Shown piece by piece: positions 50,367 to 59,300 of a stretch of 64,000 bases of DNA. This DNA is from Streptomyces catenulae (lineage in GTDB: Bacteria; Actinomycetota; Actinomycetes; Streptomycetales; Streptomycetaceae): assembly GCF_000718015.1 (NCBI RefSeq), contig NZ_JODY01000005.1:115210-179209 (forward strand), read 5' to 3'. Made by a program: the position numbers and the translations under genes. Position 1 is the stretch's first letter, and each line of letters starts with the position of its first letter. The notes below the pieces were generated by a model that was not told the origin of the DNA, did no database searches, and was given only the letters and a program-made list of their open reading frames with translations.

Positions 50367-51437
50367 GTGGTTCATCCCCTGCGACGTGCCTATATCTCGT
50401 TTCCTGCCGAGTCGGCCGTTGTCCCCCACCACGATGGCGGGTTCCTTCCTCTGTACGGCTTGGAAGGCGCGTCCATCCTTCAGGTAAACGAGCTGACGCA
50501 GACACAGCTCCTCTCCCTCTTCGCCCTGGCGTCGGATCTGGAGACCGGTCGGCGCACCGCTTCCCGGGCACTGGAGGGCGTCATCGTCCTCACCGCGTTC
50601 TTCGAACCCAGTACCCGCACACGCCTTTCCTTCGAAAGCGCGGCACACCGGTCGGGCGCCTCCGTCATCAGCGTTCCGGACGGCCGGGTCAGCAGCGTCC
50701 ACAAAGGGGAGAGTCTCGCCGACACCGGCGTCATGCTGAATTCCTACGCCGATATCGTGGTGCTCCGCCACCCTTCCGGAACCGCCCTGGACGATATCCG
50801 CGCCACCCGGCTGAACATTCCCCTCATCAACGGCGGCAACGGCTGCGCGGAACACCCCACCCAGGCGATGGCCGACTGGTACGCCCTGCACAAGCGGTGC
50901 GCGGACCGCGACGGCGCCGAGATACCGCTGCGCCCCGGGCGCAGGCGCTCCCTGGGAGTCATCGGGACACCCCGCAGGATGCGGGCGCTGCGCAGCTTCC
51001 TGCTGATGGGAGCGGTGCACTTCCCCCATCTCCTGCGGGAGGTGACGGTGGTGTCCGAGGACCCGCAGCCGCTCGACGCCGAGCTGGCGAAGGCGCTGGC
51101 CGACGCCTCCCTGCCGGTGGTGTGCACCGCCGATCTCCGGCAGCACGTGGGCCGTTTCGACATCGTCTACCAGAATTCGCTGACCCTGGTCGGCACCGAG
51201 TACGAGGTCTTCGACTCGGCCTTCCGCATCGACGGCGACACCCCGCTCAAGCCCGACGCCCTGGTGATGCACCCCCTGGCGCGCCTCTCGGAACTGGGGG
51301 CCGATCTGGACGGCACGCCGCACAACCTCTACTTCGATCAGGCCGACGGCGCGGTCTTCGTGCGGCAGGCCCTGCTGCTGGCGGTGGCCGGGCGGCTCGA
51401 CCGGATCCGCCGGAGCGACCCCGAGGACCTCGGGTGA
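50367..51437 (+). CDS. Aspartate/ornithine carbamoyltransferase-family enzyme with altered amino-acid site
   Basis: A 356-residue protein. The carbamoyl-phosphate half is intact: Ser82-Thr-Arg-Thr85 in FFEPSTRTRLSFESA, Lys113 in HKGESLADT, Arg134-His135, and HPTQA (His163, Gln166), at the same spacing as in ATCase. The aspartate half is changed: where ATCase has RVQKERL (Arg229, Gln231), this protein has YQNSLTLVG, and HPLPR becomes HPLAR. It therefore probably carbamoylates another amine. GGAGG lies 7 nt before the GTG. First gene of the forward arm; not the housekeeping pyrB, judging from context and divergence. Confidence 0.85.
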   Translation: MVHPLRRAYISFPAESAVVPHHDGGFLPLYGLEGASILQVNELTQTQLLSLFALASDLETGRRTASRALEGVIVLTAFFEPSTRTRLSFESAAHRSGASVISVPDGRVSSVHKGESLADTGVMLNSYADIVVLRHPSGTALDDIRATRLNIPLINGGNGCAEHPTQAMADWYALHKRCADRDGAEIPLRPGRRRSLGVIGTPRRMRALRSFLLMGAVHFPHLLREVTVVSEDPQPLDAELAKALADASLPVVCTADLRQHVGRFDIVYQNSLTLVGTEYEVFDSAFRIDGDTPLKPDALVMHPLARLSELGADLDGTPHNLYFDQADGAVFVRQALLLAVAGRLDRIRRSDPEDLG

Positions 51438-51510
51438 GGTGGCCGCCGACCGCTCCCCGCACCCCGCCCGCCGTGCCGACGGCCCACGACAGTTCACGAG
51501 GAGTTCCCCC

Positions 51511-52518
51511 GTGCACACCCACCTGAGCTACCCCACCTTCGAAGCCGCCTATCTGGAGAACCTCCTGGCGGCCCGGGACGCGCCCGAATTCGTCAACGCC
51601 CCCAGAGGCTTCCACAGCCGGGAGATCCTCGGCGTCTCCTACCGGATCGCGAATCCCCGGGAGAGGATCGTCCGGATCCCCGAACGGAAGCTGAACCTGG
51701 TCTTCAACTTCGCCGAATCGCTGTGGTACCTGTCCGGCAGCAACGCACTGGACTTCATCGCGTTCTACGCGCCGTCCATGAAGAAGTACTCCGCGGACGG
51801 ACAGCGACTGGCCGGAACCGCCTACGGGCCGCGGTTGTTCGGCTTCGGCGGCGCCGGAATCAACCAGTGGGACAGCGTCGCGCGCACCCTCCGGCAGGAC
51901 GCCGACTCCAAGCGCGCCGTGATGCAGATCTTCGCCCCCGAGGAACTCCTCGTGCCGGGCAACATCGACGTCGCCTGCACCCTCGGGCTCCAGTACATGA
52001 TCCGCGAGGGCGCGCTGCACGCCGTGTCCTTCATGCGCGCCAACGACGCCTACCGCGGCACCGTGAGCGACGTCTTCTCCTTCACCTTCCTCCAGGAGGT
52101 ACTGGCCACCCAACTCGGCCTCGACCTGGGCTCGTACACCCACACCGTCGGCTCGTACCACCTCTACCGGCACGACGACACCGTCGCGGACAAGGTCCTC
52201 GCCGCACGGACGGAGCAGGTCAGCGCCGAGCCCTTCCCCGCGATGCCGGCGCAGGACAACTGGCCCGCCATCCGTGAGGTCCTGGCCCTGGAGGAGGCGC
52301 TGCGGAAGCGGCGGCTGACCCTGGACGCGACCGCCGCCGACGGCCTCGGGCTGGGGAGGTACTGGACCGATGTGGTGATCCTCTTCGCGCTGCACGCCCG
52401 CTGGCGCCACGAGGGCACCGTCGACCGGGACCTCCTCGACGTGCTCCACCCGCTGTTCGCCCGCCTCGTCGAGAACCGCTGGGGCATCCACCGCTCGCTG
52501 ACGTCACCGGCACGGTAG
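51511..52518 (+). CDS. Thymidylate synthase-fold (d)CMP hydroxymethylase-like enzyme
   Basis: A 335-residue TS homologue. Residues align with E. coli TS by constant spacing: catalytic Cys156 (C146), Arg176 (R166), Asp179 (D169), His217 and Tyr219 (H207, Y209). The residue at 187, exactly 11 after Arg176, is Asp instead of Asn177. This Asn-to-Asp switch is characteristic of cytosine-specific members such as T4 dCMP hydroxymethylase and MilA (CMP hydroxymethylase of mildiomycin). The enzyme is therefore inferred to add a hydroxymethyl group to C5 of a cytosine nucleotide with methylene-THF. GAGGAG precedes the GTG by 7-8 nt. It lies 73 bp after the ATCase-like gene in the same operon. Confidence 0.85.
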   Translation: MHTHLSYPTFEAAYLENLLAARDAPEFVNAPRGFHSREILGVSYRIANPRERIVRIPERKLNLVFNFAESLWYLSGSNALDFIAFYAPSMKKYSADGQRLAGTAYGPRLFGFGGAGINQWDSVARTLRQDADSKRAVMQIFAPEELLVPGNIDVACTLGLQYMIREGALHAVSFMRANDAYRGTVSDVFSFTFLQEVLATQLGLDLGSYTHTVGSYHLYRHDDTVADKVLAARTEQVSAEPFPAMPAQDNWPAIREVLALEEALRKRRLTLDATAADGLGLGRYWTDVVILFALHARWRHEGTVDRDLLDVLHPLFARLVENRWGIHRSLTSPAR

Positions 52519-52628
52519 GCGCGCCGCCGTACCCGTACCCGCAGCCCACGCGTACACCGCTCCCGCCCACCCGGGAGCCCGACACCGTCCGCCGAGCGCT
52601 CCTCGCGGACGGAAGGGGTCGAACCACC

Positions 52629-53438
52629 GTGCCAGACAACGCAGCACCTCCCGTGTGCCTCACCATCGGCACCTCCGACTCCGGCGGCGGCGCGGGCATC
52701 CAGGGCGACATCAAGGCCCTGGCCTCGGTCGGCTGTTTCACCGCGACGGTCCTGGCCGGTCTGACCGCCCAGAACACCACCGGCGTGCTGAGCCGCCACC
52801 CCGTGCCCGTCGACTTCCTGCGCGCCCAGTTCGACGCGGTCCGCGCCGACTTCGACATCCGGGCGGTGAAGGTCGGCACCACCTGGAGCGCGGCGCACCT
52901 GCTCGCCATCGCGGAGCTGCTGGCCGACCTCGCGGTGCCCGTCGTCGTGGACCCGGTCATGGTCAGCGCGGCCGGTGGCGCACTGGGCGGCCGGGACGCG
53001 CGCGCCGCGCTGATCGAGGCGCTCCTCCCGCTCGCCGACGTCCTGACCCCCAACGTCGCGGAGGCCCGCCTCCTCACCGGCGACGAGACGTCCGGGCCGG
53101 GGGAGTTGGCGCAGCGCCTGATCGGTCTGGGTGCCCCGGCCGTCGTCGTGACGTCCGGCGGCGACGGCGAGGACTGGTTCGCCGACGGCCTGACGGCGCT
53201 GCGCCTGGACCGCCCGGCCCACCGCACCGGAGCCGAACACGGTGCGGGCTGCGCCCACTCCGCGCTGATCACCGGCCTGCGCGCGCACGGCCTCCCGCTG
53301 TCACAGGCGGTCCTGGAGGCGACGGCCCTCGCCTCCGGAGCGGTCCGCGACGGCCTGACGTCGATCGGCCGGGGCGTCCACCCCGTCGACGTCCTCGGCC
53401 TCCCGGCCCGCGCACCGGGCCGGGCCACGGCCGTCTGA
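52629..53438 (+). CDS. ThiD-like hydroxymethylpyrimidine (phosphate) kinase
   Basis: A 269-residue ribokinase-fold protein. CLTIGTSDSGGGAGIQGDIKALASVGCFTATVLAGLTAQNTTGV is the canonical ThiD opening (substrate-binding loop), VVDPVMVSAAGG the central motif, ADVLTPNVAEARLL the adenine region and GAEHGAGCAHSALITGL the anion-hole/catalytic Cys motif. ThiD phosphorylates 4-amino-5-hydroxymethyl-2-methylpyrimidine, which is closely related to 5-hydroxymethylcytosine. In this cluster it probably acts on hydroxymethylcytosine or a derivative. No other thiamine gene is nearby. GTG start with GGAAGGGG 10 nt upstream. Last gene of the forward arm. Confidence 0.88.
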   Translation: MPDNAAPPVCLTIGTSDSGGGAGIQGDIKALASVGCFTATVLAGLTAQNTTGVLSRHPVPVDFLRAQFDAVRADFDIRAVKVGTTWSAAHLLAIAELLADLAVPVVVDPVMVSAAGGALGGRDARAALIEALLPLADVLTPNVAEARLLTGDETSGPGELAQRLIGLGAPAVVVTSGGDGEDWFADGLTALRLDRPAHRTGAEHGAGCAHSALITGLRAHGLPLSQAVLEATALASGAVRDGLTSIGRGVHPVDVLGLPARAPGRATAV

Positions 53439-53443
53439 GAACC

Positions 53444-53474
53444 CCGCGGGCGGGCCGTCAGGACCCGCCCGCGG
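53444..53474. terminator. Bidirectional terminator after the forward arm
   Basis: Perfect 11-bp stem CCGCGGGCGGG / CCCGCCCGCGG with a 9-nt loop, starting 5 bp after the ThiD-like stop and running into the end of the converging GNAT gene. Confidence 0.7.
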
Positions 53475-54129
53475 CGCCGCCGCCGGGCAGACCGAACCAC
53501 GGCAGGCACTCCGGCAACCCCGCCACCTGCACGGGAACCGACCGGTACCGCCGCCACCGGTCGGCGGTGAGGCGGAGCCTGCGCAGCTCGACGGGCGCAC
53601 CGCGGACGGCGTGGCGTTCGATGCCGTCCTCGCGGTAGCCGAGCTTGCGCGAGACCTCCAGCGAGGCCGCGTTGTCCGCGTAGGCACCGGAGACGGCGTG
53701 CTGGGCGCCGAGTCCGGCGAAGGCCAGTTGGAGGACGGCCGCGCGCATCTCGGTCCCCAGCCCCTGGCCGTGGTGGGCCCGGCCCAGCCAGGAACCCGTG
53801 CCCACCTCACGGCGGACCGCGAAGTCCCGCGCGCCGATGCCCTGCGTCCCCACGACGGTCCCGTCGCGTACGGCGACCAGGTTCAGCTCCCAGTCCTCCG
53901 GCCGCCACTCGGCCCAGCAGCGCCAGTGGTACTGCAGGACGTTCCGGGCGCGCTGCTCGGGCTCGGCATCGGTCCATGCCACGGTGAACGGCTGTACCGC
54001 CGGGTCGTGCACCCCGTCGGCGGCCGACGACGCCAGCGCGGCGAGATCGTCCGGGTCCGGCGAGCGCAGCTCCAGCCGCGGGGTGGTCAACCGCAGGCCG
54101 GCGAGCGGCCAGTGTGTCAGCACAGTCAT
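53458..54129 (-). CDS. GNAT acetyltransferase, RimJ/RimL type
   Basis: A 223-residue GCN5-related acetyltransferase. The acetyl-CoA site is WLGRAHHGQGLGTEMRAAVLQLAF (Q/RxxGxG) followed by AYADNAASLEVSRKLGYREDG, typical of the RimJ/RimL/ribosomal-protein group, which also includes antibiotic self-resistance acetyltransferases. Its end overlaps the terminator shared with the pyrimidine cluster. It may be housekeeping, or may acetylate a cluster product; no further evidence is available. Confidence 0.85.
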   Translation of the reverse strand: MTVLTHWPLAGLRLTTPRLELRSPDPDDLAALASSAADGVHDPAVQPFTVAWTDAEPEQRARNVLQYHWRCWAEWRPEDWELNLVAVRDGTVVGTQGIGARDFAVRREVGTGSWLGRAHHGQGLGTEMRAAVLQLAFAGLGAQHAVSGAYADNAASLEVSRKLGYREDGIERHAVRGAPVELRRLRLTADRWRRYRSVPVQVAGLPECLPWFGLPGGGAAGGS

Positions 54130-54300
54130 GAGCAGGGATTCTTCTCGCCCCGGGCCGATGTGACCACCGGATTTCGGCAGGAGGCGCGCCGCGGGGGCCG
54201 CTTCCCGCGGCCCGGCCCGTTGTCAACCCTCGGGCCGACGCGGTCCGCCCGTATCTCTGCGTACATTGATCGTTCCCAACTCCCCTGGAAAGGTCTGTTC

Positions 54301-55287
54301 ATGAGTCGATTTCTGATGCGACGGGCGCTGGTCGCGTGCGGCGCGGCGGGTGCGCTGTGTGCCTCGTCCACGGTTGCCGCCCCGGCAGCCCAGGCCGCCG
54401 CCCTCCCCGTCGGCATCAACGCGCCCTACCTGTACCTCGGTTGGGGGCACCCGCAGAACCCCGTGAGCGTCATGAAGGCCACGGGCCTCAAGCAGTTCAC
54501 GCTGTCGTTCATCACCTCCGGCGGTACGTGCAACCCGAAGTGGGACGGCTCCCGTCCCCTGAAGGGAGGGGCGGAGGAGAAGGCCGTCAAGAACATCCGG
54601 GCGGCGGGCGGCGATGTCGCCGTCTCCTTCGGCGGCTGGAGCGGCAACAAGCTCGGCATCTCCTGCACCACCCCCACCGCACTCGCCCACGCCTACCAGA
54701 AGGTGATCAGCGCCTACCGGCTCAAGGCGATAGACGTCAACATCGAGCATACGGAGGACGACAAGCCCGTCGTCCGCCAGCGCATCGTCGACGCGCTGAA
54801 GAAGGTCAAGGCGGCCAACCCCTCCCTGAGGATCTACGTCACCTTCAGCGGCCGGGCCGACGGCCCCGTCCACACCATCCGCGACCTCATCAAGCGGGCC
54901 GGTGCGGCGCACCTCCCGGTGACCGGGTGGAACGTCATGGCCTTCAACTTCGACACCCCGCACACCATGGGCACCACCACCATGAAGACGGCCGACGGGG
55001 TGAAGAACGCCGTCGCCGCCGCGTACCGGGTGAAGTCCGACACCGCCTACCGCCACATCGGCATCTCGACGATGAACGGCAAGACGGACATGAAGGGGCA
55101 GCGCATCAGCGTCCGCAACTTCCGGACGATGCTCGGCTACGCCCAGCGGCACCACCTCGCCCGGTTCACCTTCTGGTCGGTCAACCGCGACCGCTCCTGC
55201 ACCCGCGGCCTCGACGCGGACTCGTGCAGCGGGGTCAAGCAGGCGCCGTACGAGTACACCAAGGTGGTGGCGCGCTACCACGGCTGA
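54301..55287 (+). CDS. Exported GH18 chitinase-like protein with altered catalytic motif
   Basis: A 328-residue protein with a signal peptide (MRRALVACGAAGALCASSTVAAPAAQA). VGINAPYLYLGWGHPQ starts the TIM barrel, DVAVSFGGWSG is the SxGG strand of GH18, and the catalytic strand reads AIDVNIEHTE. In active GH18 chitinases this is DxxDxDxE; here the Asp two residues before the catalytic Glu is Asn. MAFNFDTPHT and ARFTFWSVNRD are the later conserved strands. It may be a chitinase with reduced rate, an endoglycosidase-like enzyme, or a chitin-binding lectin. GGAAAGG precedes the ATG. Confidence 0.82.
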   Translation: MSRFLMRRALVACGAAGALCASSTVAAPAAQAAALPVGINAPYLYLGWGHPQNPVSVMKATGLKQFTLSFITSGGTCNPKWDGSRPLKGGAEEKAVKNIRAAGGDVAVSFGGWSGNKLGISCTTPTALAHAYQKVISAYRLKAIDVNIEHTEDDKPVVRQRIVDALKKVKAANPSLRIYVTFSGRADGPVHTIRDLIKRAGAAHLPVTGWNVMAFNFDTPHTMGTTTMKTADGVKNAVAAAYRVKSDTAYRHIGISTMNGKTDMKGQRISVRNFRTMLGYAQRHHLARFTFWSVNRDRSCTRGLDADSCSGVKQAPYEYTKVVARYHG

Positions 55288-55295
55288 TGTGACCG

Positions 55296-55337
55296 GGGGC
55301 CGGTGAGCGGCGCACTCCGTGCCGCCGCACCGGCCCC
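55296..55337. terminator. Hairpin terminator between the GH18-like and thioesterase genes
   Basis: GGGGCCGGTG pairs perfectly with CACCGGCCCC, with an additional internal stem, in the gap between two converging genes. Confidence 0.65.
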
Positions 55338-55435
55338 GCACCCTCCTCCCGCTCCCGCCGCGTACGGCCGGGCAGGCGGGAGGAGGAGGCCGGTTCACGG
55401 CGGGAGCGGCCCCGGGACCGGCACCCGGCCGCGGC

Positions 55436-56320
55436 TCATGAGCGGACCCCGTTCCGCAGCGCGCCGACCGGGCACTCCCCGGCCGAGGAGCCGGGGCCGT
55501 CGTCCGGACACACCCACCCGCGCAGGGAGGTGGCGAGGTCGGCGGTGAGCCGGGCGGCGAGGGCCTCGACGTTGTCGAGGGGGTAGGTGTGAGCGCCGGG
55601 GAAGAGCCGCGGGGTGGCCGGTTGGCTGCTGAGGTCGTTCCATCCGGCCAACGACTCCGGGGAGATGACGGGGTCGTCCTCGCCTCCGTAGAGGGCGAGT
55701 TGGGTGTCGAGCGGTGGTCCCTGGTGGGGCGGGAACTGCAGGGCGAGGAGCAGATCGGCCAGCATCGGAAGCCAGGCGTTGATCAGCCCCCGGGGATCGC
55801 CGCCGGGGCCGTGCGGCAGGCGGCCGAAGAGCTTCTCGATCTCCGTCCGCCCGCCGAGCAGGACATCCGGAGCCTTCGCGGTGAAGTCGGGGTGGTGCGG
55901 GGCGGCCATGGCGGACAGCGCGAGCAGGGTGGGCGGGCGGTGCCCCTGCCGGGTGAGGCACCGGACGGTCTCCTGGGCGACGAGCGCCCCCACACTGTGC
56001 CCGAAGACGGCGTACGGGTGGCCGTCGTCGTCCCGGCGGATGCGTGCGGCGAGGAGCTGTCCGAGGCGGTGCGGGTCGGTGTGCACCGGCGTGCCGGTGG
56101 CGCGTCCGCGTCCGGGCAGTTGCAGGGCGTGCACGGCGACCGCGGTCGGCAGATGGGGCACGAAGGTCTGGAAGTAGGGGGCGCTCATCCCCGCGGGCGG
56201 CATGCAGTACAGCCGCAGGCGGTGGGGGGCGCCGGTGGCCGGGCGGAGGGCGACGAAGTCCGGTTCGTCGAGGGCGCCGGTGGCGCGGGCCGAACCGGCC
56301 GTCGAGCCGTGGACGTTCAT
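55436..56320 (-). CDS. Type II thioesterase
   Basis: A 294-residue alpha/beta hydrolase. YAVFGHSVGALVAQETVR is the nucleophile elbow (GHSxG), LALYGGEDDPVISPESLAGW contains the Asp and LFPGAHTYPLDN the His. LYCMPPAGMSAPYFQTFVPHLP is the normal TEII opening. These enzymes remove wrong or stalled acyl groups from carrier proteins, and sometimes release the product. The ATG overlaps the stop of the PKS gene (ATGA), so it is made together with the PKS and serves it. The C-terminal 25 residues are an extra tail. Confidence 0.9.
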   Translation of the reverse strand: MNVHGSTAGSARATGALDEPDFVALRPATGAPHRLRLYCMPPAGMSAPYFQTFVPHLPTAVAVHALQLPGRGRATGTPVHTDPHRLGQLLAARIRRDDDGHPYAVFGHSVGALVAQETVRCLTRQGHRPPTLLALSAMAAPHHPDFTAKAPDVLLGGRTEIEKLFGRLPHGPGGDPRGLINAWLPMLADLLLALQFPPHQGPPLDTQLALYGGEDDPVISPESLAGWNDLSSQPATPRLFPGAHTYPLDNVEALAARLTADLATSLRGWVCPDDGPGSSAGECPVGALRNGVRS

Positions 56321-59300
56321 GCGTGATCACTCCGCTCCGGGACGGCGGGCGTCCGGGTGGGGTCGGGGGAGTCCTGCTGCCGGATGCGGTGCAGGGCCCG
56401 TTCGGCGAGGTCGGGGAGGTGGGCGACGCCCATCAGCTCCAGGGTGGGGATGTCGCAGCCGAGGTGTTGGCGCAGCGCCGTGGAGAGTTCGAGGAACATC
56501 AGGGAGTCGATGCCGAGCAGGTTCAGCGGGGCGGTGCGGTCGAGGCGGTCCACGGGGGTGTGCAGGACGGCGGCGGCCAACTCGGCGATCCGGTCCTCGA
56601 TCAGCGCGAGGGCCTCGTCCGTGCTCACCGTGGCCACCTTGCCGCGCAAGGTGGTGAGGCTGTCGGTGCTCAGATGCCGCGGCGGGAGGAGCGCGCCGGT
56701 CCGGGGCGCCTTGAGCCGCGGCAGCGCGCGGCTGATGCTGTCCCAGTCGAAGCGGCCCAGCGCGACGACGGGCCCCGTCCGGGTGGCGAGCAGCCGGTCG
56801 AGAGCGGCGAGCGCGTCGGCGGCGCCGACGGGGGCCATACCGTACGAGGCCATCTCGTCGAGGCGCCCGCTGCGGTGCACGTATCCGGCGTCGGCGATGA
56901 CACCCCACTGCACGGCGAGGGCCGAATCGCCGGACCGGTGCCGGGCCCGGATCAGCGCTTCCATCGCCGCGTTGGCGGCCACATAGGGCGCCTGCTGGAT
57001 GTTGCCGTCGAGGGCGGCGATGGAACTGTAGGCGAGGAAGAAGTCGGGAGCGTGCTCCGCGGCGAGCGCGGCGAGCGCATGGAGCCCGGTGATCTTGGGG
57101 GCGAGGACGGTCTCCAACTGGGCGTCGGTGACATCGGTCAGGGGCGCGTCCGCGAGGACCATGGCGGCGTGCACCACACCGCCCAACCGCCGCCCCCGCA
57201 GCGCGGTACGCACCGGGTCGAGGGCGCCGGGCCGGGTGAGGTCGGCGCGGTGCACGGTGACCTCGGCGCCCGCGGCGCGCAGCGCCTCCAGCAGCTCCGG
57301 GGCGCCGGGCGTGCGGGTGCCGCGGCGTCCGACGAGATGGAGATGGCGGGCGCCGCGGGCGGCGAGGTGGCGGGCGGTGACGGCGCCGAAGCCCGCCAGG
57401 CCACCGGTGACGACATAGGCGGCGTCCGCGTCGAGCGGGCCCGCGGGTGCCGCGCCGACCACCGGCGGCGGGGTGTCGAAACTGATGACGACCTTCCCGA
57501 TGTGCCGGGCGTGGCGCAGCAGGGCGAGGGCCTCCCCGAAGCGGTGCGCGGGGAACGTGTGATGGGGCACCGGCGTCCAGCGGCCGGTGGCGACGGCTTC
57601 GGCCAGCGCCGCGAAGTGGCGCCGCACCACGGGCGCCCGCCGTTCGTGCAGGTCCAGGGTGTCCACGTCGAAGAGCGAGACATTGCGGGCCACGGGCAGC
57701 GGTTGGTCCCGCTCCGCGTCGCCGCGGCCCAGCTCCACGAAGCGTCCCTGCGGGGCGAGCAGGCGCAGGCTGCGCAGGCGCGCCTCGCCGGGCAGGGCGC
57801 TGAGGACGACATCGACACCGCGCCCGCCGGTCAGGTCCGCGATCTGCTCGGCGAAGTCCAGGGTGCGCGAGTCCAGTACGTGCTCGACGCCCAGCAGGCG
57901 CAGCAGACTCCGCTTGGCGGGCGTACCCGCCGTGGCGATGACGCGCGCACCGGCGTGCTGTGCGAGGCGCAGGGCGGCCAACCCGACGCCCCCGGCGGCG
58001 GCGTGCACGAGGACGGTGTCGTCCTCGGTGACGTCGGCGCACTGCCGCAGGGCGTGGTGGGCGGTGAGGAACGCGGTGGGCAGGATGGCCGCCGCGGTGA
58101 ACTCCATGGTGGCGGGGAGCGGGACGACGTGGTCGGCGGATGTGAGGACGTGGGAGGCCAGGGCGGTGTGGGCCATCGCCGCGACACGGTCGCCCGGCGC
58201 GAACCGGGTGACGCCGGGGCCGACCGCGGTGACGGTTCCCGCGCAGTCCAGCCCGAGGCCGAGGAAGCCGTGGCGCCGGGCCGCTGCCGGGGCGCCGTCG
58301 CCGGTCGCGGTCAGCAGGTCCTGATGGTTCAGCGCCGCGGCGGCGGTCCGGATGAGGACCTCCCCCTCGGCCGGGCGGAGCGCGGGGGTGGCGCGCCAGG
58401 TGACGACGGGATGCCGTCCGGGTGCGTCGACGTGGAGCGCGTAGCAGGGCTCGGTTCCGGAGGTGGCCTCGGTGGCGGGCAGCGGGGTGACACGGGTGGC
58501 GAAGCGCCCGTGCGGTGTGAGGACCACCTCGTCGTCGACGGACTCCTCGGCGCCGCCCGCCGCGGCGGCGCCGTCCTCCGGATGGTGGAGTTCGTGCAGG
58601 AGGTGCCGGAGCGTGGCGTCGTCGCCGGGTTCGGCCAGGGCGATCCGGCGTACGCCCAGCGACGGGTGTTCGTTCGCCAGGCTCCGCGCGGCGCCCCACA
58701 GCGGGGCGCCATGGGGCGAGGGCGGCGGGGTCGGGGGTCGCTGACCGTCGGCGTCGACGATCCAGACGCGCAGGCTCCCTCCGTGCGGCTGCGGGCTCCG
58801 GGTCCAGGCAAGGGTGAGGTCACGCAGCGCGGCGAGCTGCCGTACGGCGTGGTCGGTGTGGTGCTGCGGCCCGGTTCCGGCGGCCGGTTCGGCGAGCAGC
58901 AGCACATCGCTGACCGGTCGCGCGGCCTCGGGGCCGTCCGCCGCCCCGGTCAGCGCGCGGGCCCAGGCGTCGGCATCGCTCCCCGCCGCGAGGTGGTGGA
59001 CACCGCCGTCGGGGTGTGCGGTGCGCAGCGCCCGGGTCAGCCGGTCCAGCAACGGGCTGGGCGCGTCGGCGGTGGGCGTGCTCAGCAGCCAGGACCGCCG
59101 CGTGGCGCCGTCGGGCGCCGTGGCGGCGTCCGGCTGTCGCCCGGCGGTACGGTCCGCCGCCTCGTCGGGTACGGCCGCGGCGTCGCGCTCCGCGACGAGG
59201 AGGGAGACATAGGGCCGGTCCGCGGTGGTGGCGTCGTAGTGGCCCGTGGCCGTGAAGCCGCAGTCGGCGAGGAGCCCGGGCCACCGGTCGTAGGGCACCA

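Noticed and set aside
33627..53438. Thiamine biosynthesis locus (because of ThiD-like and TenA-like genes)
   Set aside because: No thiC, thiE, thiG, thiS or TPP riboswitch; the other genes fit a specialised pathway.
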